Shown: one piece after another, positions 1 to 7,572 of the stretch
How positions within the stretch are numbered: the stretch's first letter is position 1
Layout of the letters: each line of letters starts with the position of its first letter
DNA from: Micromonospora sp. CB01531
GTDB lineage: Bacteria > Actinomycetota > Actinomycetes > Mycobacteriales > Micromonosporaceae
Assembly: GCF_001905095.1 (NCBI RefSeq)
Contig: NZ_LWLS01000106.1
Coordinates: forward strand, 1-44,583
Direction: 5' to 3'
DNA length: 44,583 bases
Made by a program: the position numbers and the translations under genes
The notes under the pieces: generated by a model
Databases searched by the model: none
The model's input: the letters and a program-made list of their open reading frames with translations, nothing else
Told to the model about the DNA's origin: nothing

Positions 1-66
1 GGCAACTGGTGAAGTTCCCGGACGCTCACTTAGGTCCGGCGCTGGGGATGGGCAGCTTGGACGTCA

Positions 67-348
67 TCACCAGCGGCCTCCATTCGCGCGCCACTTCTGC
101 CCAGAACGAAGTTGCCCACCCGGCCCGGCTGCGCGATCGGAAGCAGGGCAGTGAGCCCCCTCCCCCAGGAAGCGGCGCTGACGGCGCGCACCTTTGGCGG
201 TCTCACCAGCGGCCAATCGGATGGGCGGGGTTGATTGGCATAGAGCGTCGAGGTCGACCACCTCAACACCACGGCCGCGGAGCGCGTCGACCAAATGTGA
301 GCCGATGAATCTGGCAGCGCCGGTCACCACCAGCACCCGGGCCATCAT
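67..348 (-). pseudogene. NAD-dependent epimerase/dehydratase N-terminal remnant
   Basis: Reading from the ATG at 348 the first 25 or so residues match the N-terminal Rossmann strand-loop-helix of extended short-chain sugar-nucleotide epimerases (VTGAARFIGSHLVDAL). The usual loop is GAAGFIGSH, so the third glycine of the NAD-binding motif is replaced by Arg. After about residue 30 the similarity ends and the frame stops after about 94 residues, against roughly 310 for a whole enzyme. No YxxxK catalytic motif is present. A truncated, inactive gene fragment is the best reading; a chance ORF is unlikely given the motif. Confidence 0.5.
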
Positions 349-571
349 CGCTGCCCGCCTATACCGGTCCGCTGCGCGAACACCCACTGCCATACGTAAG
401 TGAGTAAGGGCGGGTCCGCCGGCGAGACCGTCGCCCGGCCGGAAGCCGCCTGCACCGAGACGGGAATCGAGGGGTGTGGGGTGCCCGTGGTGCTGGCGAG
501 GGCGTGCCGCGAGACGTAAACGGTCATGGCGCCACCGCTCGACGAACAAAGCTCCTCGGCTGCCAGTCCTG

Positions 572-601
572 GCGGACCCGCCGGGATCCCGGCGGGTCCG
601 C
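572..601. repeat. 30-bp perfect palindrome
   Basis: Two 15-base halves are exact reverse complements with no spacer, centred between 586 and 587 (centre GGGATCCC). As RNA it could form a GC-rich hairpin with a tight central loop. No U-tract follows on either strand, so it is not a classical terminator. It may be a terminator of the GC-rich actinobacterial kind, a protein-binding site or a REP-like element. Confidence 0.7.
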
Positions 602-916
602 AAGGGCGAGGCGGCGGCTGGGAGCACCCCGCCGGTCACCCGCCCGCGCAGCCCTGATGGCGGTACGCGGACGAGGGGTCACCCTCACGAACGCGCATCC
701 GGCCGCCGTTTCAGTCGGACAGGTCAACTCACTGGCCGCCTTGCCTGACTCGATCAATCTGCCCACCATGAATCTCCTGGCGTCGATGACAATGGGTCGG
801 TGAGCTGGCCCGCCGCTCGGCAGCGGTCTTCGATGCTCGTCAACAGCGAACCGTCCACAGGAGCCGGGCGGTACCGTCCACTACCCGTCCGCTCGCAACC
901 GGATAGTGACGGGCGG

Positions 917-931
917 TAGCGAAGGTCGCTA
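917..931. promoter_or_regulatory. short inverted repeat upstream of the HTH/TPR regulator
   Basis: TAGCGA, three bases, then TCGCTA: a perfect 6-bp inverted repeat ending 41 bp before the start codon at 973. Its position suits an operator, perhaps autoregulatory. This is inferred from position and symmetry only. Confidence 0.3.
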
Positions 932-972
932 GCGTCGGCTGCGGTCGACAGGCAACGCGCGGAGGTGCTCAG

Positions 973-2307
973 ATGACCGGACGGCGCTATCCCCCCAACC
1001 GGCGGCTAGCGTGGGAGAGACTCCAGCGGGGCTGGTCGTACGAGGAGGTCGCTGAGCGTATCCGCGTGGGTATGAGCCACGCCGGAGAGACCGACACCGG
1101 ACTTAACGCAAACACGGTGCGGCGCTGGGAGACCGGTGAACGGTGGCCGGACCCCCGTTACCGCAAGCACCTGGTGACCATCTTCGACAAGCCAGCGAGC
1201 CAGCTCGGCCTCCTCACCCCGGATGAGCTGGCCATGTGCCCGCGGGCGGACACACTGCACGAGTTCAGGAGGTTGTGGGACATGCTCACCGGAGACGAGA
1301 ACGAAGCCGGCTGGGACCGGGCAGCTGTTCTGCGAGCACTTTTCGGCGCCAGCATGCTGCCCCTCGTCGCGCCGCTGCTGTCACTGGACCCACACGCAGC
1401 GCGCGCCGACACGAAGACCATCGACCCGGACGCGTACACCGACATCGTTCGCTGCCAGCGGGCCCTGTACTGGACCAGCCCGGCCCGGCCGCTCTACGAG
1501 GCCGCCTACGCCCACACCCAGCTCGGCACGGAACTCGTCCGAGCGGCGAGCGGCACCAGCCGCACCACCCTCGCCGCCGCCCTCGCCGAATCCGCGCTCC
1601 TCACCGCCCGGCTGGCGTTCTTCGACCTCAACCAGCCCGCCATCGCCCAGCGTTGCTACGACGTCGCCCTCGCCGGCACCCGGGAAGCCGGAGACCACGC
1701 CCTGGCCGCCGCCGTCCTGGGCCACATGGCCTTCATCCCCGCCTTCAGCCACGACTCCTCCGCCGCCCGGCCACTGGTCGACGCGGCGCTGCAGCACACC
1801 TGGCACGGCGTCAGCCCGGCCGTCCGCTCCTGGCTGCACTGCGTCGCCTCGGAAGTCGAAGCCCGGGCCGGCGCCGGAGCAGCCAGCCGGCACCAGATCG
1901 ACCTCGCCGTAACCGCGATCGAGGCCAACCCCACCCCGCCGGAATGGCTCGACTTCTACAACGCCGGCCGACTGCACTCCTTCGCCGGCTACGCGGCCCT
2001 CGCGGCCGACGACCACCCCGAAGCCACCAGGCGGCTCACCGAGGCCCTCGCCGGCCTAACCACCACCGCAGCCAAGCAGCGCAGCGTCATCCTCGCCGAC
2101 CTCGCCTCCGCGCATAGCGACGACGGTGAGCACGCCGCCGACTACCTCAACCAGGCGATGGACGCCCTGCACAACGACTGGTACGGCACTGGCCTCGATC
2201 GCGTCAGGGAAATCCGGCCCATACTCGGCGACAGCCGACAGGGCAGGCAGCTCGACGAACGCATCGCCGCCCTCGCCGCCAGCCGAGCCGCCCTACCTGG
2301 CAGCTAG
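973..2307 (+). CDS. HTH transcriptional regulator with C-terminal TPR-like region
   Basis: A 444-residue protein of the actinobacterial HTH-plus-TPR regulator type. Residues 10-75 form an XRE-like helix-turn-helix (AWERLQRGWSYEEVAERI, then NTVRRWETGERWPDP, the typical recognition-helix signature). A linker of about 60 residues follows, and from about residue 155 to the end the protein is alanine-rich helical repeats resembling tetratricopeptide repeats, the usual signal- or peptide-sensing half in this family. The ATG at 973 follows a strong GGAGGTG at 961-967, which decides the start. It stands alone, converging on the HAD gene with a 4-bp overlap of their ends. The DNA target and signal are not visible. 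Confidence 0.85.
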   Translation: MTGRRYPPNRRLAWERLQRGWSYEEVAERIRVGMSHAGETDTGLNANTVRRWETGERWPDPRYRKHLVTIFDKPASQLGLLTPDELAMCPRADTLHEFRRLWDMLTGDENEAGWDRAAVLRALFGASMLPLVAPLLSLDPHAARADTKTIDPDAYTDIVRCQRALYWTSPARPLYEAAYAHTQLGTELVRAASGTSRTTLAAALAESALLTARLAFFDLNQPAIAQRCYDVALAGTREAGDHALAAAVLGHMAFIPAFSHDSSAARPLVDAALQHTWHGVSPAVRSWLHCVASEVEARAGAGAASRHQIDLAVTAIEANPTPPEWLDFYNAGRLHSFAGYAALAADDHPEATRRLTEALAGLTTTAAKQRSVILADLASAHSDDGEHAADYLNQAMDALHNDWYGTGLDRVREIRPILGDSRQGRQLDERIAALAASRAALPGS

Positions 2308-2960
2308 GCCGCCGACTCGTTGTGCTTGCGCACCAGCTCGGGCAGCTCAGCCAGCGAGTCGAGCCGGAACAAGCAGCGCTCGCTGACGTCCTTGTCGTCA
2401 AGGATGTACCCCCACGGGCCGCGCCGTATCAGCGCGGTAGCGATCCCAGCCTGCTGCGCGGGCCGGATGTCGTTGTCCAGCCGGTCTCCGACGTACAACA
2501 CCTGATCGGCTGGGCAGCCCGCCTCCGCCACAACGCGGTCGAAAAACGCCACCGACGGCTTCTCCACTCCCCAGCCGTCCGACGTGCCAATCACGTCCAC
2601 CGGCAGGTCCAAGCCGCGCAGGATCGTTTCTGCCCGAGCGGTCTGGTTACCGGCGAGGCCGACCTGCACGCCCAACTCACGCAGCGCGGCCAGGCACGGC
2701 CGGGCATCCGGGTAGAAGTTCTCCTCGGAGAAGTGCTCGGGCTGGCCGACCGCTGCGCGGCGCTCGCGCTCTTCGGCCAGGTCGAAACCGGGGCGAAAGA
2801 CCTGGAACGTCTGCCGGTAGTCCAAGCCGCGAGCGACCACAGCCCCGAAGACCGCCGAGAAGGTGTGCCGGGGTACACCCAGCCAGTCCGCCCAGGTCCC
2901 ATACTCCCGGGACTCGTCGACGATCGTCTCGCCCACGTCGAAGAACACGCTCGCGATCAC
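2304..2960 (-). CDS. HAD-superfamily hydrolase
   Basis: A 218-residue haloacid-dehalogenase-like hydrolase, probably a small-molecule phosphatase. Motif I is FFDVGETIV near the N-terminus (nucleophile Asp; the second Asp of DxD is Gly, a variant common in this subgroup), motif II is AGNQT, motif III is the Lys of VEKPS, and motif IV is YVGDRLDNDI. A helical cap lies between motifs I and II. The frame is open upstream to 3155, but homology begins at the GTG at 2960, so I start there. The last bases overlap the convergent regulator by 4 bp. No operon partner or substrate clue is visible. Confidence 0.85.
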   Translation of the reverse strand: MIASVFFDVGETIVDESREYGTWADWLGVPRHTFSAVFGAVVARGLDYRQTFQVFRPGFDLAEERERRAAVGQPEHFSEENFYPDARPCLAALRELGVQVGLAGNQTARAETILRGLDLPVDVIGTSDGWGVEKPSVAFFDRVVAEAGCPADQVLYVGDRLDNDIRPAQQAGIATALIRRGPWGYILDDKDVSERCLFRLDSLAELPELVRKHNESAA

Positions 2961-3202
2961 AGGCTGATTGTGCCTTGCCAGCTTTCCGCCAGGATCGTTG
3001 CCCCTACGGCCGCCCATCGCCGAGGAAGACGGCGGTGACAGAACCGATGGGCGGACCCGGCGAAGTTGCTCGCGCGGTACGTCGAGATCCGCGAAATCGA
3101 CGTCGCTCGCTGCGAGGGCCGTCGCCTCCCATCCCAACGGGCACGCAAGGGGCACGCGGGCACGGGCTGATGTCAGCTTGGCTCTGCACCTAGAGTCGGG
3201 CC

Positions 3203-3316
3203 GTGGAGCTGGGACCTATCGCCGCCGTCGCCATGATGATCTGCGCCGTGGCGGGCTGCGTCGCCCTCGTAGGCGTTGTGGCGCGGCTAGCTGTGTGGTG
3301 GGGAGGGAAGCGGTAG
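3203..3316 (+). CDS. putative 37-residue membrane peptide
   Basis: A GTG-started frame encodes one hydrophobic segment (about residues 5-30, Ala/Val/Ile-rich with two Cys) ending in a positively charged WWGGKR tail, the layout of a small single-pass membrane protein. No clear Shine-Dalgarno precedes it and it could be leaderless. It stands alone in a gap between two minus-strand genes. Its composition suggests it is real; nothing indicates function. Confidence 0.35.
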   Translation: MELGPIAAVAMMICAVAGCVALVGVVARLAVWWGGKR

Positions 3317-3674
3317 CCGCGCAAGACGGAATCGGTGGCGACTGGCGCGTTACGAGATCAAGTTGGCGACCTGCGCCTACCGGCGAGCAACTGCCGCCAC
3401 CCTTACTGCGGCACACGGTCGGGGTCAAGGGTGGCCGGAGGCCATCGGCTCGCCGACGCGGAGCGCGCTTGACGCCGGGCGGGTGGCGTAGAGGATCGGG
3501 CATCCGGGGGATGGTCACGCCCCGGTTCTCGTCGGCGGCGAACCGCGGGCGGTGCGCACCGAACTCGGGGGCAAGGAGCTCTGCTGCGCGGCAGCAATCG
3601 CCCCAACCTCAGCGGCGAGCGGCCACGACGGCGATCGGCCCGCCTCACCATGCGGCCGACTGGCAATCGCTCGG
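3317..3674. other. intergenic, no gene recognised
   Basis: Several overlapping Arg/Pro-rich frames exist on both strands, but none has a ribosome site, a domain or consistent codon bias. I see nothing functional here. Confidence 0.4.
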
Positions 3675-4208
3675 CTATGCCTGGTCGTACGCGTCACCCT
3701 GGGTGGGCGCGAGCGTTGGATTCGCGCCATCCGTGCTGAGAAGCCAGCGGAGCAGCTCGAGCACTGATGTGGCGACGACAGGCATCTCGCCGACGAGGCC
3801 GTAAGTATCCCAACCGACCAGGTAGCAGCGTCCCGCCCGGGTGGGGTGAAGGTCGATAACGATGTGCGGGTCTGTGGCTGCCCCGCCGCCGTCAGCGATG
3901 ACGTAACAGCCGTTGGTCAGATCCGCTGGCACCTCTGTCTCGATCTCTCGCGCGATGGCCTCAGTCAGCAGTCGGGGACTCGCCGGCACGAGGTCGTCGG
4001 GTCCGCAGACTCGCCATTGGTAAGGGGCGTCGCGGAACAGCCAGGCCCCGCCGCACAGCTGGTAGAACTCCCGCAGGTTGTCCGGGACGCGGTGTCCTCG
4101 GCCTGCGACAGCACCACCTGTCGGCGGCAGGACCGAACATCCATGGGTGCGCGCGATGCGGTCGAGCAAGTCACGCAGCTCGCCAGCGGTCAGCCCGGAA
4201 TCCGTCAC
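3675..4208 (-). CDS. SMI1/KNR4 (SUKH) family protein
   Basis: A 177-residue protein of the SUKH fold. Visible features are the early helix (ELRDLLDRIARTHG), the PDNLREFYQLCGGAWLF core (the family's 'polypeptide to LY..G' turn), and the C-terminal helix after an acidic strand (WDTYGLVGEMPVVATSVLELLRWLL). SUKH proteins are best known as immunity proteins against contact-dependent or polymorphic toxins, or as interaction modules. The open frame extends upstream to 4478 but is low-complexity there; I take the GTG at 4208. No toxin gene is adjacent, so the partner is unknown. Confidence 0.7.
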   Translation of the reverse strand: MTDSGLTAGELRDLLDRIARTHGCSVLPPTGGAVAGRGHRVPDNLREFYQLCGGAWLFRDAPYQWRVCGPDDLVPASPRLLTEAIAREIETEVPADLTNGCYVIADGGGAATDPHIVIDLHPTRAGRCYLVGWDTYGLVGEMPVVATSVLELLRWLLSTDGANPTLAPTQGDAYDQA

Positions 4209-4289
4209 GTCAGAACGATAGGCCCCGCGTGGCGGGCCGGCCCGGCCGATGCCGGCCGGAGGTCGCCAGCAGGCCGGGGCCGGGCCGGC

Positions 4290-4309
4290 GCGGCCCGCTT
4301 GCGGGCCGC
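4290..4309. repeat. GC-rich hairpin
   Basis: GCGGCCCGC, TT, GCGGGCCGC: a perfect 9-bp inverted repeat with a 2-base spacer. It could fold as a very stable hairpin just upstream of the SUKH gene start at 4208. There is no U-run, so a terminator role is uncertain. Confidence 0.5.
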
Positions 4310-4720
4310 CTTGTCTGTCCTCGCGAGGTCCAGGAGTCGCTGACCCTGACGGATTCGATGCCTCTGCCCGGCGAGGTGTGCGCTGCCCCAGGTACTGCCG
4401 AACCATCGGAGGAGTAGCTGGCACCGTCGCCTTCGCCCTCCGACCGCCATGCCGGCGATCCCCGGCCGCTGGCACCATAGATCAATGTCTCCGTCCCTTC
4501 CCCGACACGCACGCCAGCCGGTATGCCTTAGTAGGCCGCCCACAAGCTGGCTGAGCCGCTGGACGGCGATGTCCGATCACCGACCCTGCGGTGTTGGCGG
4601 CAGTGCTGCTCGGCGAAACGATCGGGTCGGCAGGAGCATCAAGGAGCTACGTAGTCGCCTCAGAGCTCTCTTAGGACGCCGCCGGCGCGTAGCGCTGTCG
4701 CACTCGGGGTGTGACGAGGA

Positions 4721-4739
4721 GTTGTAGGATCCGTACAAC
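4721..4739. promoter_or_regulatory. inverted repeat upstream of the Gabija-like operon
   Basis: GTTGTA, seven bases, TACAAC: 6-bp arms ending 77 bp before the first start codon. Spacing and AT-richness against a GC-rich background make it a reasonable operator or promoter-overlapping site. No local regulator is identified. Confidence 0.3.
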
Positions 4740-4815
4740 GTGAGGGACCCAAGAACAGCACATGGGTCTCGCTCCCTGCGTGCCGTAGCCGCCGAGCGCC
4801 AGGAGTCGCCGCACC

Positions 4816-6408
4816 GTGCTCAAAAAGATCATCATCAAGAATTACAAGGTGTTCCGCGACTTCGTGCTTGAGCTGAACCCCGGCATGAACGTGATCGTCG
4901 GCGACAACGACATCGGCAAGTCCAACCTCCTGGAGGCGATCAACCTCGCCCTCACGGGCCGGCTTCGCGGCAACCAGATCGCGGCGGAGCTATCACCGTT
5001 CCTGGTCAACCTCGACGCGACCCGTCAGTACATCACGGCCATGCGCGAGCGGCGCGCCGCGGAACCGCCGACGATCCTCATCGAGGTCTACTTCGATGAC
5101 ACCGACGATCTCGCACCGCTGAAGGGGAACAACAACTCGCTACGTGAGGTCGCGCCGGGAGTCAAGGTCCGCATCGCCTTCAACGACGACTTCATCGACG
5201 AGTACGTGGAGTACATCCGGGACCCTACACAAATCAACTGGGTGCCCACTGAGTACTACCAGGTCGAGTGGTCAAACTTCGCCGCAGCAGCCGTCACCGC
5301 CCGCGGCGTTCCCGCGACCGCCTCGCTGATCGACGCGACTGCGATCCGACTGCAGAACGGAGCGGACGCCTACCTGCAGTCAATCATCGGCGCCAGCCTG
5401 GAGCCCCGGGAGCGCGTCGAGCTGTCCCGGTCGTACCGAAGCCTTCGTGAGACCTTCAGCGAAATCGGGGCGGTGAAGGAGATCAACAACAAGCTCGCGG
5501 GCGAGCGTGGCGAGATCAGCGACCGCGAGCTGACACTCTCCATCGACATCTCGCAGCGGGCCGGTTGGGAACGCAGCCTCGTACCGCATCTCAACGAGTT
5601 GCCCTTCCCATACGTCGGCAAGGGCGAGCAGAGCACTCTCAAGATCCTTCTGGCCTTGAACGAGAAGATCGCCGACACCCACGTCGTGCTGATCGAGGAG
5701 CCCGAGAACCATCTGTCGTTCTCGTCGCTCAACCAGCTCGTGTACAAAATCGGCCAGAAATGCGCCGGCAAGCAGGTCCTGGTCACTACCCACAGTGCCT
5801 ACATTCTCAACAAGCTCGGGCTCGACGACCTGATCCTGCTGACTCCTACCGGTGGGCAGCGCATCACCGACCTGCGTAAGGACACTGTCGACTACTTCAA
5901 GAAGCTTTCCGGTTACGACACCCTGCGTCTCGTTCTGGCCAAGCGCGCCATCCTGGTGGAGGGCCCCTCGGATGAGCTCATCGTCACCCGTGCGTATTAC
6001 GATGAACACGGCCGTGAACCCATCGCAGATGGTGTGGACGTGATCAACGTACGGGGTTTGTCGGCCGCACGGTTCCTCGACCTCGCCGTCCCGCTCACCA
6101 AGCCCGTCGCCGTGATAAACGACAACGACGGTGACGCCGCTCAGATGCTGCAGAAGTATGCCGCCTACACCTCCTACAGTTTCATCTCGATCCACATCGG
6201 CGCCGGTGACGAGAAGACTCTCGAACCGCAGGTTCTGGCCGCCAATGGCCTTGAGCGCATGAACGAGGTCCTCGGCAAGAGCTACACGACCAAGGAGGAG
6301 ATGCTCGATTACATGACGGCGAACAAGACCAGTTGGGCGCTGACCGTGTTCGAGTCCGACCAGGCCATCACCATGCCGCAGTACATCCGCGATGCCGTCC
6401 GCCCGTAA
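4816..6408 (+). CDS. gajA-like: OLD-family ATPase/TOPRIM nuclease (GajA-like)
   Basis: A 530-residue overcoming-lysogenization-defect type protein. An ABC-type ATPase comes first: Walker A GDNDIGKSN near residue 35, signature-like GKGEQSTLKIL near 270, Walker B VVLIEEPENH near 295 and the H-loop VTTHS near 320. A TOPRIM nuclease domain follows: AILVEGPSDE near 380 and NDNDGD near 435 carry the metal-binding Glu and Asp residues. In Gabija, GajA nicks DNA and forms a complex with the helicase GajB. The helicase here begins inside this gene (17-bp overlap), which supports that assignment. The start is a GTG with AGGAG ten bases upstream. It is a little shorter than the well-studied Bacillus GajA (about 580 residues). 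Confidence 0.82.
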   Translation: MLKKIIIKNYKVFRDFVLELNPGMNVIVGDNDIGKSNLLEAINLALTGRLRGNQIAAELSPFLVNLDATRQYITAMRERRAAEPPTILIEVYFDDTDDLAPLKGNNNSLREVAPGVKVRIAFNDDFIDEYVEYIRDPTQINWVPTEYYQVEWSNFAAAAVTARGVPATASLIDATAIRLQNGADAYLQSIIGASLEPRERVELSRSYRSLRETFSEIGAVKEINNKLAGERGEISDRELTLSIDISQRAGWERSLVPHLNELPFPYVGKGEQSTLKILLALNEKIADTHVVLIEEPENHLSFSSLNQLVYKIGQKCAGKQVLVTTHSAYILNKLGLDDLILLTPTGGQRITDLRKDTVDYFKKLSGYDTLRLVLAKRAILVEGPSDELIVTRAYYDEHGREPIADGVDVINVRGLSAARFLDLAVPLTKPVAVINDNDGDAAQMLQKYAAYTSYSFISIHIGAGDEKTLEPQVLAANGLERMNEVLGKSYTTKEEMLDYMTANKTSWALTVFESDQAITMPQYIRDAVRP

Positions 6409-7450
6409 CCTCGCGGTCATCGCCGCGGCCGGATCATGCAAGACCCAGCTCATCATCGAAGCCGCGCTGGCCCACCCCGGCCGACGGGCCCTGATCACGA
6501 CCTACACCCAGGAGAACCTCGCCCAGATTCGCCGACGGATCTTGGCGGTCAATGGGGTGATCCCTGGACACGTCACGACCACAACGTGGTTTTCGTTCCT
6601 CATCCATCAGGCGGCCCGCCCCTTCCAGAGCTGCGTCACTGGGAGGATCGATCACATCCGGTCACTGAACTTCGACGGGAGCCGGTCGAGGTTCACACGC
6701 CGGGACGACGTCCTCGCCTACTACTTCGACCGGCGCGGCGATATGTACCGCGACGGGGTAGCCGACTTCGCCTGCCGCGCCGACGACGCCTCCGCCGGGG
6801 CGGTCATACGCCGCCTCGAGGCGATGTATGACGACATCTACATCGACGAGTTCCAGGACCTCGTGGGCTACGACCTCGACTTCGTCGACAAACTGTTCGC
6901 GTCGACCGTCAGAGTCACCGTCGTCGGCGATCCGCGCCAGCACACCTTCGCCACGAACAACGGCCCCCGGAACAAGAAATACCGTGGCGCCGGCATCATG
7001 AACTGGATCAACCAACGGCAGCACGCCTGCGAACTTCAGATGCGCGCCGAGAGCTGGCGATGCCACCAAACCATCTGCGACTGGTCCGACCGGCTATACC
7101 CGGCCCTGCCGCCTACCAAGTCCCGGAACCTAACTGAAACCGGCCATGACGGAGTCTTCAAGGTCGCCGAAGAGGACGTGCTCGCCTACGTCGCCAAGTA
7201 CTCCCCAAAGATTCTCCGTGACCGCGTCACGACATCGACGCTGGGACTACCAGCCATGAACATCGGCCTTTCCAAGGGCAGCACCTTCGATCGAGTGCTG
7301 ATCTTTCCGACGCAGCCCATGCTCAAGTACCTGAGAACCACAGACCTATCAGCCCTGCGAGCGCTAGACCGACTCTACGTAGCGGTAACCCGCGCTAGAC
7401 ATAGCGTTGCGTTCGTAGTCACCCGCCGCGAAGCGGACCACATTCCATAG
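6392..7450 (+). CDS. gajB-like: short UvrD/Rep-type helicase (GajB-like)
   Basis: A 352-residue superfamily-1 helicase core, translationally coupled to the nuclease before it (17-bp overlap). Motif I is AAAGSCKTQ near residue 15, with Cys at the position of the last glycine of GxGKT. Motif II is IYIDEFQDL, motif III VVGDPRQHTF, motif IV resembles ESWRCHQTICDWS, motif V is GLSKGSTFDRV and motif VI LYVAVTRARH. Family GajB proteins are nearer 490 residues, so the accessory 1B/2B regions must be reduced. In Gabija the helicase-like subunit senses DNA ends and activates the nuclease. A Gabija-related OLD+UvrD pair is the best call; a distinct OLD-helicase system is possible. Confidence 0.8.
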   Translation: MPSARNLAVIAAAGSCKTQLIIEAALAHPGRRALITTYTQENLAQIRRRILAVNGVIPGHVTTTTWFSFLIHQAARPFQSCVTGRIDHIRSLNFDGSRSRFTRRDDVLAYYFDRRGDMYRDGVADFACRADDASAGAVIRRLEAMYDDIYIDEFQDLVGYDLDFVDKLFASTVRVTVVGDPRQHTFATNNGPRNKKYRGAGIMNWINQRQHACELQMRAESWRCHQTICDWSDRLYPALPPTKSRNLTETGHDGVFKVAEEDVLAYVAKYSPKILRDRVTTSTLGLPAMNIGLSKGSTFDRVLIFPTQPMLKYLRTTDLSALRALDRLYVAVTRARHSVAFVVTRREADHIP

Positions 7451-7572
7451 TTTCATCCGGCTCTCTCGATCGCCTGTGGCCAGGAGCCTGTCGCCAACAC
7501 GGCGGCCAAGGCCGGTGGCTGCGGCTGGGCTCTCTCGATGGCGGTCACCTGCTTGACGCCGCCGGACTGGGG

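Larger units (their letters stand above)
349..971. other. intergenic stretch upstream of the HTH/TPR regulator
   Basis: I see no credible gene here; the open frames overlap one another and lack ribosome sites and recognisable motifs. The stretch holds the palindrome at 572-601 and, near its right end, the inverted repeat at 917-931 and the promoter region of the regulator. Confidence 0.4.
4209..4815. other. intergenic region upstream of the Gabija-like operon
   Basis: No credible gene. It contains the strong hairpin at 4290-4309 and the inverted repeat at 4721-4739, and should hold the promoter of the 4816 operon; I could not assign -35/-10 boxes. Confidence 0.4.

Noticed and set aside
7459..7539. 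12-bp direct repeat GGCTCTCTCGAT at 7459 and 7528
   Set aside because: Two short copies only, with no matching features nearby; probably chance or a small duplication.
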